A DNA stretch of 64,000 nt from an uncultured Methylococcaceae bacterium (GCA_903859815.1 CAIOOA010000067.1:178556-242555); one strand, 5' to 3'. Positions 37,788 to 49,009 are shown, numbered from the stretch's first letter. Notes: generated from the letters alone by a model not told the origin. Numbers and translations: made by a program.

Positions 37788-39275
37788 ATGTCCGACCAAC
37801 TCGACGAAAACAAACTGATCGCGCTCCGGCGCGAAAAACTGGCAACGCTGCGCGATGGCATTGCCTTCCCCAACGATTTCCGCCGCGACTCGCTGGCAGG
37901 AAATCTACACGAACAATACGGCGACAAGGAAGCCGAAACCTTGGAACAAAAAGCCGTGCATGTCAAAGTCGCCGGCCGGTTGATGGCGAAGCGGCTGATG
38001 GGTAAGGCCAGCTTTGCGCAAATCCAAGACATGTCCGGTCGGTTGCAGCTTTTTCTGCAAATGAACGGGCTGCCGGAAGGCGTTTACGAGGATTTCAAGA
38101 CATGGGACATTGGCGACATCATCGGCGCGGAAGGCAAGGTGTTCAAGACCAAAACCGGCGAGCTTTCGGTCAAGGCCGACAAGTTGAGATTACTGTCCAA
38201 ATCCCTGCGACCCTTACCGGAGAAATTTCACGGTTTGACCGACCAAGAAATCCGCTATCGCCAGCGCTATGTGGATTTGATTGTCACTGAGGAATCCCGC
38301 CAAGTGTTCCAAATGCGCAGCAAGATCATTTCCTTTGTGCGCCAGTTTTTGACCGAGCGAGATTTCATTGAGGTGGAAACCCCGATGATGCAAGCCATCC
38401 CCGGCGGCGCTCGCGCCAAGCCGTTCGTGACCCATCACAACGCGCTCGACATGCAATTGTTCTTGCGCATCGCCCCGGAGCTTTATTTGAAGCGTTTGGT
38501 GGTGGGCGGCATGGAGCGGGTTTTTGAAATCAACCGCAGTTTCCGCAACGAGGGCTTGTCCACTCGGCACAACCCCGAATTCACCATGTTGGAATTTTAC
38601 CAAGCCTACGCCGATTATCGGGAGTTGATGGACTTGACTGAAGAGTTGATTCGTAAATTGGCGCGTGATGTGGTCAAATCGCCGGAAATCACTTATCAGG
38701 ACAAGGTTTATGACATGGCCAAGCCGTTTCACCGCATGACCCTGCTGGAATCCATCTTGCACTTCAACCCGGACATTCAGGCGGATGATTTGTCTACGCG
38801 GGAAGCGGCGGCAAACGTGGCCCAGCGTTTGAATATTCCGGTCAAGGCTGGCGATGGCCTAGGCAAAATCCAGACGGAGATATTTGAGAAAACCGTGGAG
38901 CATCGCTTGGACGAGCCGACCTTCATCACATCTTACCCAGCCGAAGTTTCGCCTTTGGCTAGGCGTAATGACGATGATCCTTTCGTGACTGACCGCTTCG
39001 AATTCTTCGTCGCCGGTCGGGAACTGGCCAATGGATTTTCCGAGTTGAACGACCCGGAAGACCAAGCCGAGCGCTTCAGAAAACAAGTCGAAGACCATGA
39101 TGCTGGAGACGAGGAAGCCATGCATTATGATGCGGACTATATTCGCGCCTTGGAATATGGGCTTCCGCCAACGGCAGGCGAAGGCATAGGCATAGACCGC
39201 TTGGTGATGTTCCTGACTGACTCGCCTTCCATCCGCGACGTGATTCTGTTCCCACACATGCGCAAGGAGGCATGA
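37788..39275 (+). CDS. lysS: Lysyl-tRNA synthetase, class II
   Basis: 495 residues from the ATG at 37788 ([18 protein letters not shown]). It has the anticodon-binding OB fold at the N terminus and class II motifs [10 protein letters not shown] (motif 1), [26 protein letters not shown] (motif 2 region) and [15 protein letters not shown] (motif 3). An upstream in-frame ATG at 37755 would add 11 hydrophobic residues and is unlikely. Only 77 bp separate it from the AIPR gene and no strong ribosome binding site is seen. Confidence 0.97.
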   Translation: MSDQLDENKLIALRREKLATLRDGIAFPNDFRRDSLAGNLHEQYGDKEAETLEQKAVHVKVAGRLMAKRLMGKASFAQIQDMSGRLQLFLQMNGLPEGVYEDFKTWDIGDIIGAEGKVFKTKTGELSVKADKLRLLSKSLRPLPEKFHGLTDQEIRYRQRYVDLIVTEESRQVFQMRSKIISFVRQFLTERDFIEVETPMMQAIPGGARAKPFVTHHNALDMQLFLRIAPELYLKRLVVGGMERVFEINRSFRNEGLSTRHNPEFTMLEFYQAYADYRELMDLTEELIRKLARDVVKSPEITYQDKVYDMAKPFHRMTLLESILHFNPDIQADDLSTREAAANVAQRLNIPVKAGDGLGKIQTEIFEKTVEHRLDEPTFITSYPAEVSPLARRNDDDPFVTDRFEFFVAGRELANGFSELNDPEDQAERFRKQVEDHDAGDEEAMHYDADYIRALEYGLPPTAGEGIGIDRLVMFLTDSPSIRDVILFPHMRKEA

Positions 39276-39307
39276 GTAAGAAGCAACTCCCCATCTATTG
39301 ATTCGAT

Positions 39308-42300
39308 GTGAATAATTTGCTGAATCGCTGGTCTGGCCTTCTTTCATTGTTCAAATCCGATGAATGGAAGCCGATGCGTCGTATAATTCTGTACGCATTG
39401 GCTTTCGTGTTGCCTGTTTTATCCATGCTGATTCGCCAAAGCTTGGATATGTCCATTAGCGATAGGCCGCTGGTAATCCTGTATATCCCATGGATTGGCC
39501 TTTGTGCAACTTTAGGAGGTTTTGGCCCTGGCATTGTGGCCAGCTTTGTGTCCACCGCCTGCTCGCTCATTCTGCTATATTTGTCCATTGGTGGATTTGC
39601 CATGATGACCGCCTACAATCTCGTTCCGCTCATCTCACTTCCCATCTCCGGCGTATTCTTCAGCCTTATCAGTGAGTCCATGCACCGGTGGAAACAACGG
39701 GAAGCGAACCGCTGGCATCAACTCGTCAATGCAGAAAAGTCTTTAAGGGAAAACCAAGATCGTCTCATCATGGCCCAAGAAGGCGCCCATGTCGGCATCT
39801 GGGACTTGAACCTGACCACAGGTGAACTCTATTGGTCTCCTGAGTGCGAACGCCTTTATGGAGTCGCACCGGGTAGCGTTAAAACCAACGATGATTGGAG
39901 GGCTTTGGTTCATCCAGACGATTTGATCTTGATAGATGCCGAAGGGGAATTGATCAAACGCCAACAAATCAGCAACTTTGAGATGGAATTCCGCATTAGC
40001 CGAAATTCGGATGAAACTCGCTGGTTGGTCACCAAGGGTCGGGCCAAATTCGACGAAGCCGGGACGCTTGTTTGCCTGTGCGGCATCAATCAGGACATCA
40101 CCGAACGCAAACTCGCAGAAATTGCGCTTCAACATGAGAGCCAGAAAAACCAATCGTTCCTGCGCAATGCCAGTGATGGCATTCATATCATCGACATCAA
40201 TGGCAAACTCATTGAATACAGCGACTCTTTCTGCGCGATGCTAGGCTATACTCGCGAAGAAATGCAAGGGATGAAGGTATCCGAGTGGGATGCCCTATTT
40301 GGTGAAAGCGAAATAAAGGATAGGATCAAACAACGCTTTGAGCAACCGCAATTTGATCAATTCGAGACCCGCCATCGCCGCAAGGATGGCAGTCTATTCG
40401 ATGTGGAAATTACCACTGTACCGGTTGAGATCAACGGTCAAATGCTTTTGTTCACCTCGTCGCGGGACACCAGCGAACGAAGATCGACCGAAACCGCATT
40501 GCAGGACAGCAAACGGGATTTAAGCGAGAGTGAAGAACGTCTCAGGCTATTCATCGAACATGCACCCGTTGCCATCGCCATGTTCGACCAGGAAATGCGC
40601 TATATCGCCCATAGCCATCGTTGGAAGAAGGACTACGCCTTGGAAGAGAACATCAATCTGATTGATCGCCTTCATTACGAAATCTTCCCGGAAATTCCCA
40701 AGCATTGGAAAGAAATGCACCGCCGCTGCTTGGCGGGTGAAGTCTTGCGGGCCGATGAAGATTTTATCGTCCGACAAAACGGCGAAATTCAATGGCAGCG
40801 ATGGGAATTGCGCCCTTGGAAAAAGGCCGATGGCAATGTGGGTGGAATAGTGGCTTTCACGGAAGATATCACTGAGCATAAGCAAATCGAGTTGGCACTT
40901 CGGGAAAGCGAGCAAAAATTCAGATTGGCGTTCAGCAATGCAAATACCGGGATGTGTCTGGTTGATTTAGAAGGGCGGCTTTTCCAAGTCAACGACAAAA
41001 TGTGTGAGATTTTTGGCTACAGCAAGAGTCAACTCGAAGGAATGAGCGTCAATGATCTGGCGTTTACTGAAGATTCAACACTCAGCCCGGAATACATTCT
41101 CATGGCTGTTGAAGGGATTAGGGAAAACACCACCTTCGAAAAACGCTATATTCATCAACAGGGGCATATTATTCATGCTCAGGTGGCCTCTTCACTAGTT
41201 CACGATGAGCATGGGCAACCTCTGTATTTCATCTCCCAAGTCCAAGACATCACTGCTCGCAAAAAGGCCGAAGCGGAATTGCACCGCCACCAAAATGATT
41301 TGCAGGCACTGATTGAAGAACGAACCAGAGAACTGGTCACAAGGGAACAACTCATTCGAACCGTGATGGAAGTTCTTCCAGTGGGTATCTGGATCACCGA
41401 TGCACAAGGCATCATCGGGTTTGGAAATGATGCAGCCCATCGGATATGGGAGGGTTCTCTCTACGTAGGACCCGAACAGTACCATGAATACAAAGCCTGG
41501 TGGGTGGCGAATGGCAAACGCATAAAGACCGAAGAATGGGGTGCCGCACGTGCCATCCGCGACGGGGAAACGTCGATTGATGAACTCATTGAAATCGAAT
41601 GTTTCGATGGTTCCCATAAGATCATTCTCAATTCAGCCATTCCGCTGCGTGACCCTAGCGACCTCATCACCGGCACCGTCATCGTCAATCAAGACATCAC
41701 CGACTTAAAGAGGGTGGAGCAGGATTTGGTTCAGGCCAGGGACGCCGCCGAGGTTGCATCTAAGGCCAAAAGCGCCTTTCTCGCCAACATGAGCCATGAA
41801 ATCCGCACCCCCATGAATGCCATCCTTGGGTTGACGCATTTCCTCCGCCAAGACCGACCCAACCCTAGGCAAATGGATAGGCTAAACAAGATCGATGCCG
41901 CCGCCCGGCATCTTCTCTCCATCATTAACGATATTTTGGACTTCTCCAAAATAGAAGCGGGTCGGCTGGAATTGGAGAAGGTCAATTTCTCCCTCGATTC
42001 AATTTTCGATTATGTCCGCTCATTGGTCGCAGGACCCGCTCAAGCCAAGGGGCTTACGGTTAAATTAAATCCTGGGGATGTCCCTAACTGGTTGCTGGGC
42101 GACCCGACCCGCTTGCGACAAGCCCTGTTAAATTTCGCCACCAATGCCATAAAATTCACTGATCGTGGAGTCATTCTGCTGTCTTCGCGCCTCGTGCGAT
42201 CCGACGGAGAATCCTTGCTGGTTCGCTTTGAAGTGCGGGACACCGGCATGGGCATCGCATCGGAAGTGTTGACCAAGTTGTTTGCCGAATTCGAACAAGC

Positions 42301-43312
42301 TGACAGTTCCACCACCCGCAAGCATGGGGGAACCGGGCTAGGGCTTGCCATCACCAAGCGATTGGCAGGGCTGATGGGCGGCGACGCGGGAGCGGAAAGC
42401 ATCCCGGGAGTGGGTAGCACCTTCTGGTTCACAGCGCGCTTGGGCAGGGGTCAAACCGAGCAAGCACCCGACAAGGAACTCTCCTTGGAATCTGTCGAGG
42501 CTGAATTGCGCCAGCGCCATGCTGGTGCAAGGCTGTTACTGGCAGAAGACAATGAAATCAACCTCGAAGTCGCGCTCGAACTGCTGCAACAAGCCGATCT
42601 GAATGTAGAGATAGCCCTGAACGGAGAGCAGGCAGCGGCAAAATCGCGCAGCACCCACTACGATCTCATCCTCATGGATGTGCAAATGCCCATCATGAAC
42701 GGACTGGATGCCACGCGGATCATCCGCTCCCTACCCGGTTATCAAATCGTACCCATTGTCGCCCTAACCGCCAATGCTTTTAATGAAGACCAGCAGACCT
42801 GCCTACAAGCGGGCATGAACGACTTCATTTCAAAGCCCGTGGAGCCAGTGATACTCTATTCCACTCTGCTCAAATGGCTTTCCAAAAGTACCTATCAAGC
42901 ATTAACTGCCGACAAAGCAGCGGTCAATACTGATGATGGTGGGCAGAAACAGGAACTCTCACAGATTCCCGGACTTGACACGGCGGCGGGGTTGGCACGG
43001 GTAAACGGAAAAATGCCAACTTATTTACGCTTGCTAAGGATATTTGTTGAACAACACGCCATTGACTCGACATGCCTCGCGGAGGCCCAAGCGGCAAGCA
43101 ATATGGCTGAAATTGGACGATTGGCCCATACTCTAAAGGGGGTCGCCGGAACGCTCGGCGCGACGGGTATCCAACAAACAGCCGCCACGCTTAACCAAGC
43201 TATCCGCCAAGGGGCCGACCCGGAATATATCGAAAGGCATTGCACCCTGCTGATAAACGAACTTGTGGCGATGATGGACGCGTTGAAAGCCATGTTGCCC
43301 AGTGTTAAATGA
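39308..43312 (+). CDS. Multi-PAS hybrid sensor histidine kinase with receiver and Hpt domains
   Basis: This 1334-residue phosphorelay protein begins with a membrane region (~22-120, DUF4118-like helices). Five PAS-type domains follow (starting near 155, 285, 415, 540 and 680: GVYDLN-type [57 protein letters not shown]). Then come HisKA (His ~829 in [11 protein letters not shown]), HATPase ([23 protein letters not shown]), a receiver ([17 protein letters not shown] with Asp ~1122) and a C-terminal Hpt ([10 protein letters not shown], His ~1273). The start is GTG at 39308. It lies 32 bp after lysS on the same strand. The input signal is unknown. Confidence 0.93.
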   Translation: MNNLLNRWSGLLSLFKSDEWKPMRRIILYALAFVLPVLSMLIRQSLDMSISDRPLVILYIPWIGLCATLGGFGPGIVASFVSTACSLILLYLSIGGFAMMTAYNLVPLISLPISGVFFSLISESMHRWKQREANRWHQLVNAEKSLRENQDRLIMAQEGAHVGIWDLNLTTGELYWSPECERLYGVAPGSVKTNDDWRALVHPDDLILIDAEGELIKRQQISNFEMEFRISRNSDETRWLVTKGRAKFDEAGTLVCLCGINQDITERKLAEIALQHESQKNQSFLRNASDGIHIIDINGKLIEYSDSFCAMLGYTREEMQGMKVSEWDALFGESEIKDRIKQRFEQPQFDQFETRHRRKDGSLFDVEITTVPVEINGQMLLFTSSRDTSERRSTETALQDSKRDLSESEERLRLFIEHAPVAIAMFDQEMRYIAHSHRWKKDYALEENINLIDRLHYEIFPEIPKHWKEMHRRCLAGEVLRADEDFIVRQNGEIQWQRWELRPWKKADGNVGGIVAFTEDITEHKQIELALRESEQKFRLAFSNANTGMCLVDLEGRLFQVNDKMCEIFGYSKSQLEGMSVNDLAFTEDSTLSPEYILMAVEGIRENTTFEKRYIHQQGHIIHAQVASSLVHDEHGQPLYFISQVQDITARKKAEAELHRHQNDLQALIEERTRELVTREQLIRTVMEVLPVGIWITDAQGIIGFGNDAAHRIWEGSLYVGPEQYHEYKAWWVANGKRIKTEEWGAARAIRDGETSIDELIEIECFDGSHKIILNSAIPLRDPSDLITGTVIVNQDITDLKRVEQDLVQARDAAEVASKAKSAFLANMSHEIRTPMNAILGLTHFLRQDRPNPRQMDRLNKIDAAARHLLSIINDILDFSKIEAGRLELEKVNFSLDSIFDYVRSLVAGPAQAKGLTVKLNPGDVPNWLLGDPTRLRQALLNFATNAIKFTDRGVILLSSRLVRSDGESLLVRFEVRDTGMGIASEVLTKLFAEFEQADSSTTRKHGGTGLGLAITKRLAGLMGGDAGAESIPGVGSTFWFTARLGRGQTEQAPDKELSLESVEAELRQRHAGARLLLAEDNEINLEVALELLQQADLNVEIALNGEQAAAKSRSTHYDLILMDVQMPIMNGLDATRIIRSLPGYQIVPIVALTANAFNEDQQTCLQAGMNDFISKPVEPVILYSTLLKWLSKSTYQALTADKAAVNTDDGGQKQELSQIPGLDTAAGLARVNGKMPTYLRLLRIFVEQHAIDSTCLAEAQAASNMAEIGRLAHTLKGVAGTLGATGIQQTAATLNQAIRQGADPEYIERHCTLLINELVAMMDALKAMLPSVK

Positions 43313-43316
43313 CAGC

Positions 43317-43721
43317 CTAAGAGTCGGTTTGTCGGCTTCTTTCCGTCCTACGCTTGGCGAGATTGGTTATCGCCGCCAACAATTCATTCATATCCACGGG
43401 TTTGACTAAATAAAGGTCAGCCCCGGCTAAATAGCCTTGCACCCTCGCCTCGATTTTGCCACGGGCAGTCAGCATGATAATCCCCAAATCGGTCTTTAAC
43501 CTCGCATATTCGGCTAACACATAGCCAGACAAGTCGGGCAAGCCAACATCAATGATCGCAACATCAAATGTATCGCTGTCTAAACAGGAAATGAATTCAT
43601 GGGCAGTGCCAATTGCGGTCATACTAATGCCGTCGTCTTCAAGGTATTGGACGATACTTTCGCGCAAATCTTGGTCATCTTCTACAAAGATGATTTTGAA
43701 TGTGGGGTTGTTCATAGTCAT
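43317..43721 (-). CDS. Stand-alone response regulator receiver
   Basis: About 134 residues: a CheY-like receiver (FKIIFVEDDQDLRESIVQYL, IIDVGLPDLSG with acceptor Asp ~56-58, YLVKPVDMNELLAAI) and then a short basic tail (KRRTERSRQTDS) without any DNA-binding domain. Start chosen at MTMNNP (43721); MNNP at 43715 is also possible, while the longer open frame to 43925 begins with non-homologous sequence. It converges on the hybrid kinase gene. It resembles the receiver of the OmpR-type regulator at 53958-54665 so closely that duplication with loss of the output domain is likely. Confidence 0.86.
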   Translation of the reverse strand: MTMNNPTFKIIFVEDDQDLRESIVQYLEDDGISMTAIGTAHEFISCLDSDTFDVAIIDVGLPDLSGYVLAEYARLKTDLGIIMLTARGKIEARVQGYLAGADLYLVKPVDMNELLAAITNLAKRRTERSRQTDS

Positions 43722-43876
43722 GCAGGGTAGTTTATCAGCCAATGTTTTGCAACAGAAAATGGATCGGCCACCGCAAATACCGCATTCCCAAGAAGGAGCT
43801 TCACTAACATTTGATCGCCCCTCCCACACCCATAAGAAAAGGGATAAACGGCACTGATTAAAGTGCGAGGGAACAA

Positions 43877-44533
43877 TCAACGCCGCCCCGCTTTTGTTCC
43901 CGCCCAAGCCAATGCACCCATGCAAAACAAGCCGATGATGCCGGGTTCGGGTATGTCGTTATTGGTGGGCGCGAAGGATACCAATTGCATCCCGTCATTG
44001 TTGCCAAGATCGGTGCCGACTTGGAACGGGTAAATGCCATAAGGCGCGGCACTGGTGGATTTGGCGAAGAGTTGGAAGTCGCCCGTGTAAAACGCAGCGG
44101 GGCTAGGCAGGGGATTGATCGGGTCGTCCTGCCCCCACGTTTTGCCGTTGGGGCTGGAGGTGGGCTGTCCGATCAATTGTTGCCCAAGGTTCATCGCGGT
44201 GAGTGACGTGTCGAACAGCACCGCATCGAAATCAGCAAGGCTGAACACGCCATCGCCCAAGCCCCCGGTCGAGCCGGTGACAATGACGGACAGCGCAATG
44301 ACCAACCCGGCGGTGGCCGTGCCGTAGGCGCTGTATAAATTAGCCGGGTCCCACAGGTTGCGGCCCGGATTGGCAAGCTTGGTGGCATCGAATGTGATGG
44401 TTCCTGCTGCAACCGCGTTGTTGCTGTCATAGGCCGCGCCGGAAAAGTTGAAGGCGAAGGTGATGTCCCCTGCCCAAGCCGGGTTGGCGGAGGCAAGCAA
44501 GATCACGAAGCAAAGACTATGCAAATTTTTCAT
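43877..44533 (-). CDS. PEP-CTERM sorting domain protein
   Basis: The 218-residue secreted protein has a signal peptide (LHSLCFVILLASANPAWAG). The beta-rich body is DITFAFNFSGAAYDSNNAV... and the C-terminal sorting signal is IPEPGIIGLFCMGALAWAG followed by the basic TKAGRR. It is a predicted substrate of an exosortase such as the XrtA encoded at 4.3 kb. The mature function is unknown. Confidence 0.9.
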   Translation of the reverse strand: MKNLHSLCFVILLASANPAWAGDITFAFNFSGAAYDSNNAVAAGTITFDATKLANPGRNLWDPANLYSAYGTATAGLVIALSVIVTGSTGGLGDGVFSLADFDAVLFDTSLTAMNLGQQLIGQPTSSPNGKTWGQDDPINPLPSPAAFYTGDFQLFAKSTSAAPYGIYPFQVGTDLGNNDGMQLVSFAPTNNDIPEPGIIGLFCMGALAWAGTKAGRR

Positions 44534-44567
44534 GTGTTTTCTCTTTAATAATATTCATTTTTTGATC

Positions 44568-44759
44568 GTTCCCACTGTCTCCGCTCGCCGTTATACACAA
44601 GTCCTGCCGAGCCAGAAATGCCGTCATACTGGCAGGGATGCCGGTATCCATCGTCCAGGGACGGCACAAGTCGGTTGCGTCAATGCTTATGAGGCATCGT
44701 GACAGGTTCCGGTTTGCCATCCATGGACGCTGGATTTCGGCATCCATGCCGAAATGACG
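44568..44759. repeat. Copy of the modular palindromic element, left outer arm plus core
   Basis: Bases 44568-44602 match the outer arm of the 239-bp element (GTTCCC... then GTTATACACAAGT at 44590-44602). Bases 44622-44759 are a 138-bp core with ends CGTCAT and ATGACG, each end itself a hairpin (TACTGGCAGGGATGCCGGTA and TTTCGGCATCCATGCCGAAA). The right outer arm is missing; the delta-60 gene ends 19 bp later. Confidence 0.8.
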
Positions 44760-44778
44760 AGTTACCCAATCTTCAATC

Positions 44779-47700
44779 TTACTGCCCCACCCCCGCCATC
44801 GGCGTGGTTCCGCTGACCGCGCCACTATTCGCGCTATAGCTGACCGAGGCATTGAACTTGGCCAGCTTCACGCATCCAGTGAAGTCAATCACCACCGTGC
44901 CGGTCTTCGAGCCGCCGGCGGCAATGTCGCCCAAACTGACCGGGAAGCTAGTGGCCGCCACAGGCTGGCAACGCCCACTCAACGAAATCCAGAAGCTGTC
45001 CAGCGTCGCCGCCGAGGCGGTGCTGCCGCCGTTATTGGTGACGGTGACGGACCAAGTGCGGATGCCGCTATAGGTTCCACTCTTGCCGGTGACGGCGGCG
45101 GACAGGCTGGCAGGGGTGTTGACGGTTTGCGTCAGCACCGGCGAGGTGGAGCCGTTGAAACCGGCGTTGCCCGCATACACCCCGGTGATGGGATGGCTGC
45201 CGAGGGTCAAGGCCGAGGTGGAAACCGTCGCTTGGCTGTTGCCGTCCAATGTTCCCGTGCCGAGCGAACCCACACCGTCGAAGAATTCCACCGTGCCAGT
45301 CGCCGAAGGGGTGACAGTCGCGGTGAAGCTGACAAGCTGCCCCAAGACCGACGGGTTCAGGCTGGAACTGACCACGGTGGAGGTGCTGGCCTTGGCGCGG
45401 GTGACGGTGAGGGTGTAAGTCTTCTTCGTCGTGCCGTCCTCTGCCGTGACCGTGATCGCCACCGTGTTATCGCCGATGTTCAACGCCAATGGGCTGGAGG
45501 TCGCGCCGTTGGCTATCGCCGTCGCCGCCCCGCCGTTCAGGCTGAGCGTCGCGGTGGCGTAGTCGTCGCCAAACGTGGGCGTGACGGTGATACTGGTCGT
45601 GCCATTGCCCACGCTTTGGGTGTAGGCAATCGTCGCACTATCAAACGCGGGAACCAAAGCCCCGCCGCTGCTGACTAAATTGCTCAAGTTGGCATTGCCA
45701 GCCGCCAGCCGAAACAGCCCCAAATAGCTGCGGCTGTAGCCGCCGAAACCACTTAAATCCCCTCCGAGATAGGCGGTGTTGCCATCCGCGCTGAGCGCGA
45801 TGGCCAAAACAGGTGCACGAAATTTGCCGGCTTCATCTTCTACAAAATAATTTTCACCACGGGGGTTCCATGCGTTGGCTACGCCCTCACTGTCCAAGGC
45901 GGCGATGGATACCCGCGACTGCCCACCGATGTGGTTGAATGTTCCGCCAGCAAACACCGCGCCACCATTGACCGCCAGACTGTAGAGTATACCGTCAGGA
46001 TTGGGGTTCCACGCGGTCGCCAAGCCCGTCCCGCTGGCCAGCGCGGCAAGATAGTTGCGCGGCTGGCCACCAATGTTAAAGAAGTTCCCCCCGGCATACA
46101 GGGTGTTGCCATCCGCGCTCAGATTCAAGGAATAGATTATCGCATCAGGATTGGGGTTCCAGTTCGCATCCACCGTGCCGGTATCCCTATCAATGGCAAT
46201 CAGGTTCCGGCATTCTCCCCCGCAATAAGTGCCTCCGGCATACAGGGTGTGGCTGCTAAGTGCCAACGCGAATACAGAGCTATCAGAGCCAGGGTTCCAG
46301 CCGGTGGCGGTTCCGCCGCTGCCGACCGGGCCGAGCGCGGCAATGTAAGTCCGACTCTGCCCGCCGATCTGGGTGAACAACCCGCCGACATAGACGGTGC
46401 TGCCGTCGCTGCTCACCGCAAAGGCTCGCACTGAACTATCGGCATTCGGGTTCCAACTGGCATCAAGCTGGCCGGTGGCGGTGCTGAACGCGGCGATATT
46501 GTTGCGGCTTTGCCCGCCGATCCCGGTGAATTCGCCGCCGACATACAGGGTGCCTTGCTTGAGCGCCAGGGCATTCACGCCGGTTCCACTGACATTGGGG
46601 TTCCACGCGGTGGGGATGCCGGTGGCGGTGGTCAGTGCCGCCAGCCCATTGCGGGTCACCCCGCCGAAGCTGGAGAATCCCCCGCCGACATAGACCTTGC
46701 CGCCACTTGTCGCCAAGGCCAAAATCGTATCTGTGCTGACGGTTCCCGGGCGATTGGGGTTGGGGTTCCATTGGGCATCCGCCAAGCCGGTGGTTGGGCT
46801 GAGCGCGGCAAGATAGTTGCGCGGCAGGCCGCCGATCTGAGTGAATTCGCCGCCGGCATACACCAGGCCGTTATAGACCGCCAAGGCAGTGACAAGATAA
46901 TTGGCATCGGGGTTCCAAGCAGTCGCCGCGCCGGTCCCGCTGCCGTTTACGGCGGCGATAGCGTTACGGGCCTGCCCGCCGATGCTGGAGAAATAGCCCC
47001 CGACATAAACCACGCCGCCGTCCACGGTCAGCGCGGTGACCCAGGAATCGGGGCTGGGGTCCCAACTGGCATCCGCCGCCCCAGTCCCGCCCGTACTCAG
47101 GGCGGCAAGAGAGTTGCGGGACTGGCCGCCGATGTTGTAAAACTCGCCACCGACATAGACCGTGCCGCCACTGACCGCCAAGGCTCTGACGGTGGCATCG
47201 GGGTTGGGGTTCCAGTTCGCATCCGCCGCGCCGGTCCCGTCGCTGGCTAGGGCGGCAAGATTATTGAGAGCCTGCCCGCCGATGTTGCCAAACGCGCCGC
47301 CGGCATAGACCGTACTACCGCTGACCGCCAATACCCAAACCGTACCATCGGCGTTGGGGTTCCAACTGGCATCCGCCGCGCCGGTTCCGTTGGGCTCCAG
47401 CGCGGCGATCCGGTTGCGGGCTTGCCCGCCGATCTGGGTGAACCTCCCGCCGGCAAAGACCTTGCCATTGCCCACCGCCAGTGCAAAAACCCATCCGTCG
47501 GCATTGGGGTTCCAACTGGCATCCACACTGCCATCGGCCAAGACATGGGCAATATTATGGCGGGGCAGGTTGCCGACCTGGGTGAAACGCCCGCCGACAT
47601 ACCAGCCGCCGGACCCGTCCGCCGCGACCGCGTAAACGATCCCATTGACTTGCGGATAGGCCGCTGCCGCGCCGCTACTGGCATCCAACGGAACCCCGCC

Positions 47701-47934
47701 GCCGGTGGCCGGGCCTAGCCGGGTGAATTTGCCGCCGATGTAGGTGGTCGCCCCGTCGATGACGATGGCATTCACCTCCCCGTCGGTGACATACGCCCCC
47801 GGAACCGGCGTGTCGGGCAACCCGGCCAGTGCCAGCGGCAGCCACAGCGCCAGCAGCCAGCCGAATAAAATTCCAAAGCCCCCCGCCGGGAGAGCCGTTT
47901 GCCCCACCTGACGGTGGATGTGGATGGTTTTCAT
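44779..47934 (-). CDS. Secreted delta-60-type repeat protein with cadherin-like and Ig-like domains
   Basis: The 1051-residue protein has a signal peptide (FGWLLALWLPLALA). About thirteen ~50-residue repeats of the form AxWNPNADGTVxALAVSGGTVYVGGxFxxIGGQxRNxIAAL follow (residues ~45-730) and should form one or two beta-propellers. A cadherin-like beta-sandwich comes next (LSNLVSSGGALVPAFDSATIAY), then an Ig-like bacterial domain (STVVSSSLNPSVLGQLVSFT) and a CARDB-like end. AGAGGG precedes the ATG. No PEP-CTERM or other anchor is seen, so it is probably released or bound non-covalently. Role: likely surface or matrix protein. Confidence 0.9.
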   Translation of the reverse strand: MKTIHIHRQVGQTALPAGGFGILFGWLLALWLPLALAGLPDTPVPGAYVTDGEVNAIVIDGATTYIGGKFTRLGPATGGGVPLDASSGAAAAYPQVNGIVYAVAADGSGGWYVGGRFTQVGNLPRHNIAHVLADGSVDASWNPNADGWVFALAVGNGKVFAGGRFTQIGGQARNRIAALEPNGTGAADASWNPNADGTVWVLAVSGSTVYAGGAFGNIGGQALNNLAALASDGTGAADANWNPNPDATVRALAVSGGTVYVGGEFYNIGGQSRNSLAALSTGGTGAADASWDPSPDSWVTALTVDGGVVYVGGYFSSIGGQARNAIAAVNGSGTGAATAWNPDANYLVTALAVYNGLVYAGGEFTQIGGLPRNYLAALSPTTGLADAQWNPNPNRPGTVSTDTILALATSGGKVYVGGGFSSFGGVTRNGLAALTTATGIPTAWNPNVSGTGVNALALKQGTLYVGGEFTGIGGQSRNNIAAFSTATGQLDASWNPNADSSVRAFAVSSDGSTVYVGGLFTQIGGQSRTYIAALGPVGSGGTATGWNPGSDSSVFALALSSHTLYAGGTYCGGECRNLIAIDRDTGTVDANWNPNPDAIIYSLNLSADGNTLYAGGNFFNIGGQPRNYLAALASGTGLATAWNPNPDGILYSLAVNGGAVFAGGTFNHIGGQSRVSIAALDSEGVANAWNPRGENYFVEDEAGKFRAPVLAIALSADGNTAYLGGDLSGFGGYSRSYLGLFRLAAGNANLSNLVSSGGALVPAFDSATIAYTQSVGNGTTSITVTPTFGDDYATATLSLNGGAATAIANGATSSPLALNIGDNTVAITVTAEDGTTKKTYTLTVTRAKASTSTVVSSSLNPSVLGQLVSFTATVTPSATGTVEFFDGVGSLGTGTLDGNSQATVSTSALTLGSHPITGVYAGNAGFNGSTSPVLTQTVNTPASLSAAVTGKSGTYSGIRTWSVTVTNNGGSTASAATLDSFWISLSGRCQPVAATSFPVSLGDIAAGGSKTGTVVIDFTGCVKLAKFNASVSYSANSGAVSGTTPMAGVGQ

Positions 47935-47963
47935 GGTTTAAACCCTCTTTAATTTAAAATCTC

Positions 47964-48024
47964 GGAGCGCCAAAGCCGGAGCGCCAAAGCTTGCTTTGGC
48001 TGTCAAAGCAAGCTTTGACGCTCC
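47964..48024. repeat. GGAGCG-type palindromic repeat
   Basis: An imperfect palindrome of two arms GGAGCG-(C)CAAAGCTTGCTTTG and CAAAGCAAGCTTTG-(A)CGCTCC. The 47 bp at 47978-48024 are identical, base for base, to 53910-53956. Related units form the tandem array at 57385-57502. Confidence 0.8.
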
Positions 48025-48229
48025 AGCAATTCTCATTTTGGCTAAAACACCGTCATTCCGGCATGGACTGCCGGAATCCAGCGCCATGGATGGTAACTTC
48101 TCGATGCGTAAGTGCCTGATTAAATATGGTTGGCAAGTTCTAGTTTCACATCCTCGTGACTGGATTCCTGCATCCCGGCAGGAATGACGGCCTATATTTC
48201 AATGTCTTGCCTCATAATGAGAATTGCTG
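48024..48229. repeat. Complete copy of the modular palindromic element (outer arm type B)
   Basis: The 139-bp core (48051-48189) runs from CGTCATTCC to GGAATGACG. Outside it, CAGCAATTCTCATT (48024-48037) and its exact reverse complement AATGAGAATTGCTG (48216-48229) form a second, 14-bp inverted repeat. No gene is inside. The same core with other outer arms lies at 44622, 62450 and 63837. Confidence 0.85.
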
Positions 48230-48251
48230 TTGACGCTCCCGCTTCATGCAA

Positions 48252-48881
48252 TCACCCCCGCCGCTTTTGTCTAGTCCCCGCCCAAGCCAATGCGCCGATG
48301 CCTACAAGTCCGAGGATGCCGGGTTCGGGTACGCTGCCACCACCACCGACATCGCCATCGCGGACGGCCCACGCAGTGAGGGTAGATTGTTTACCGATAG
48401 GGCCCTGCTGGCCATTTGTGGTAAAGAAGGCCCACGCTGAAAGAGTGGGGCTGGGCGCGTACTCGATATCGAGCCAATAAATGTAGTCTTGAACATTGGT
48501 AAACAATTGCAAATAAGGACTCGTCGAACTGGTGATGGCGTTGTCTTGGGTCACACCCAGTTCGGTGTAGTACAAATGCCCCATCTCGCTGCCGGTGCAG
48601 TTGTAACCAGGTCCACAAGGCCCGCTGCCATTGGCATTCAGCGCGGTCGGCAAACGCCAGCCGGTGTAGCCGCCGACATTCAAGCCTGCCGCCCAAGCGT
48701 TGGCGGTGGCCCAAGTCATCTGGCCGTTGGCATTGGCATTCGCCAACCAAGTGATATTAAAGTCAGTGTCGTAAACGGCCAGCCCGCCGAGTCTAGTGAC
48801 TAGCGAGGCTTCGGCAGTGGAGGCAAGGCCCATCCCGGCCAGCAGGAAGAGGGGAGTCAAGGGTTTAAGTAAGGCTTTCAT
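48252..48881 (-). CDS. PEP-CTERM protein with a DUF1566-like body
   Basis: 209 residues from ATG 48881, with AGGA nine or so bases upstream. Signal peptide LTPLFLLAGMGLASTAEA; body LGGLAVYDTDFNITWLANAN, WATANAWAAGLNVGGYTGWRLPT and YYTELGV, which is the DUF1566 lectin-like pattern; then SVPEPGILGLVGIGALAWAG plus a basic tail. The longer frame to 49022 reads through the repeat at 48926-49009 and is not coding. Likely an exosortase substrate. Confidence 0.9.
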   Translation of the reverse strand: MKALLKPLTPLFLLAGMGLASTAEASLVTRLGGLAVYDTDFNITWLANANANGQMTWATANAWAAGLNVGGYTGWRLPTALNANGSGPCGPGYNCTGSEMGHLYYTELGVTQDNAITSSTSPYLQLFTNVQDYIYWLDIEYAPSPTLSAWAFFTTNGQQGPIGKQSTLTAWAVRDGDVGGGGSVPEPGILGLVGIGALAWAGTRQKRRG

Positions 48882-48925
48882 CGGTCTATTCCTATTGACA
48901 ATGTAGTACGCCAAAGTTTGCCTTC

Positions 48926-49009
48926 CCTGGACGCTGGATTTCGGCATCCCTGCCGAAATGACGTGTCTCCGACACTTGTGTAGAAAGACGAGAACTCCAG
49001 CTTGAGGAC
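48926..49009. repeat. Right half of a modular palindromic element
   Basis: Bases 48926-48963 match the right end of the 139-bp core (GGATTTCGGCATCC ... GAAATGACG). They are followed by a degenerate right outer arm of type A (ACTTGTGTAGAAA... to GAGGAC) like 62607-62642. The left half is absent, so this is a truncated copy just upstream of the PEP-CTERM gene. Confidence 0.7.

Noticed and set aside
44779..47934. Several long plus-strand open frames opposite the delta-60 gene
   Set aside because: They arise from the high GC content and repeat structure of the real gene on the minus strand.
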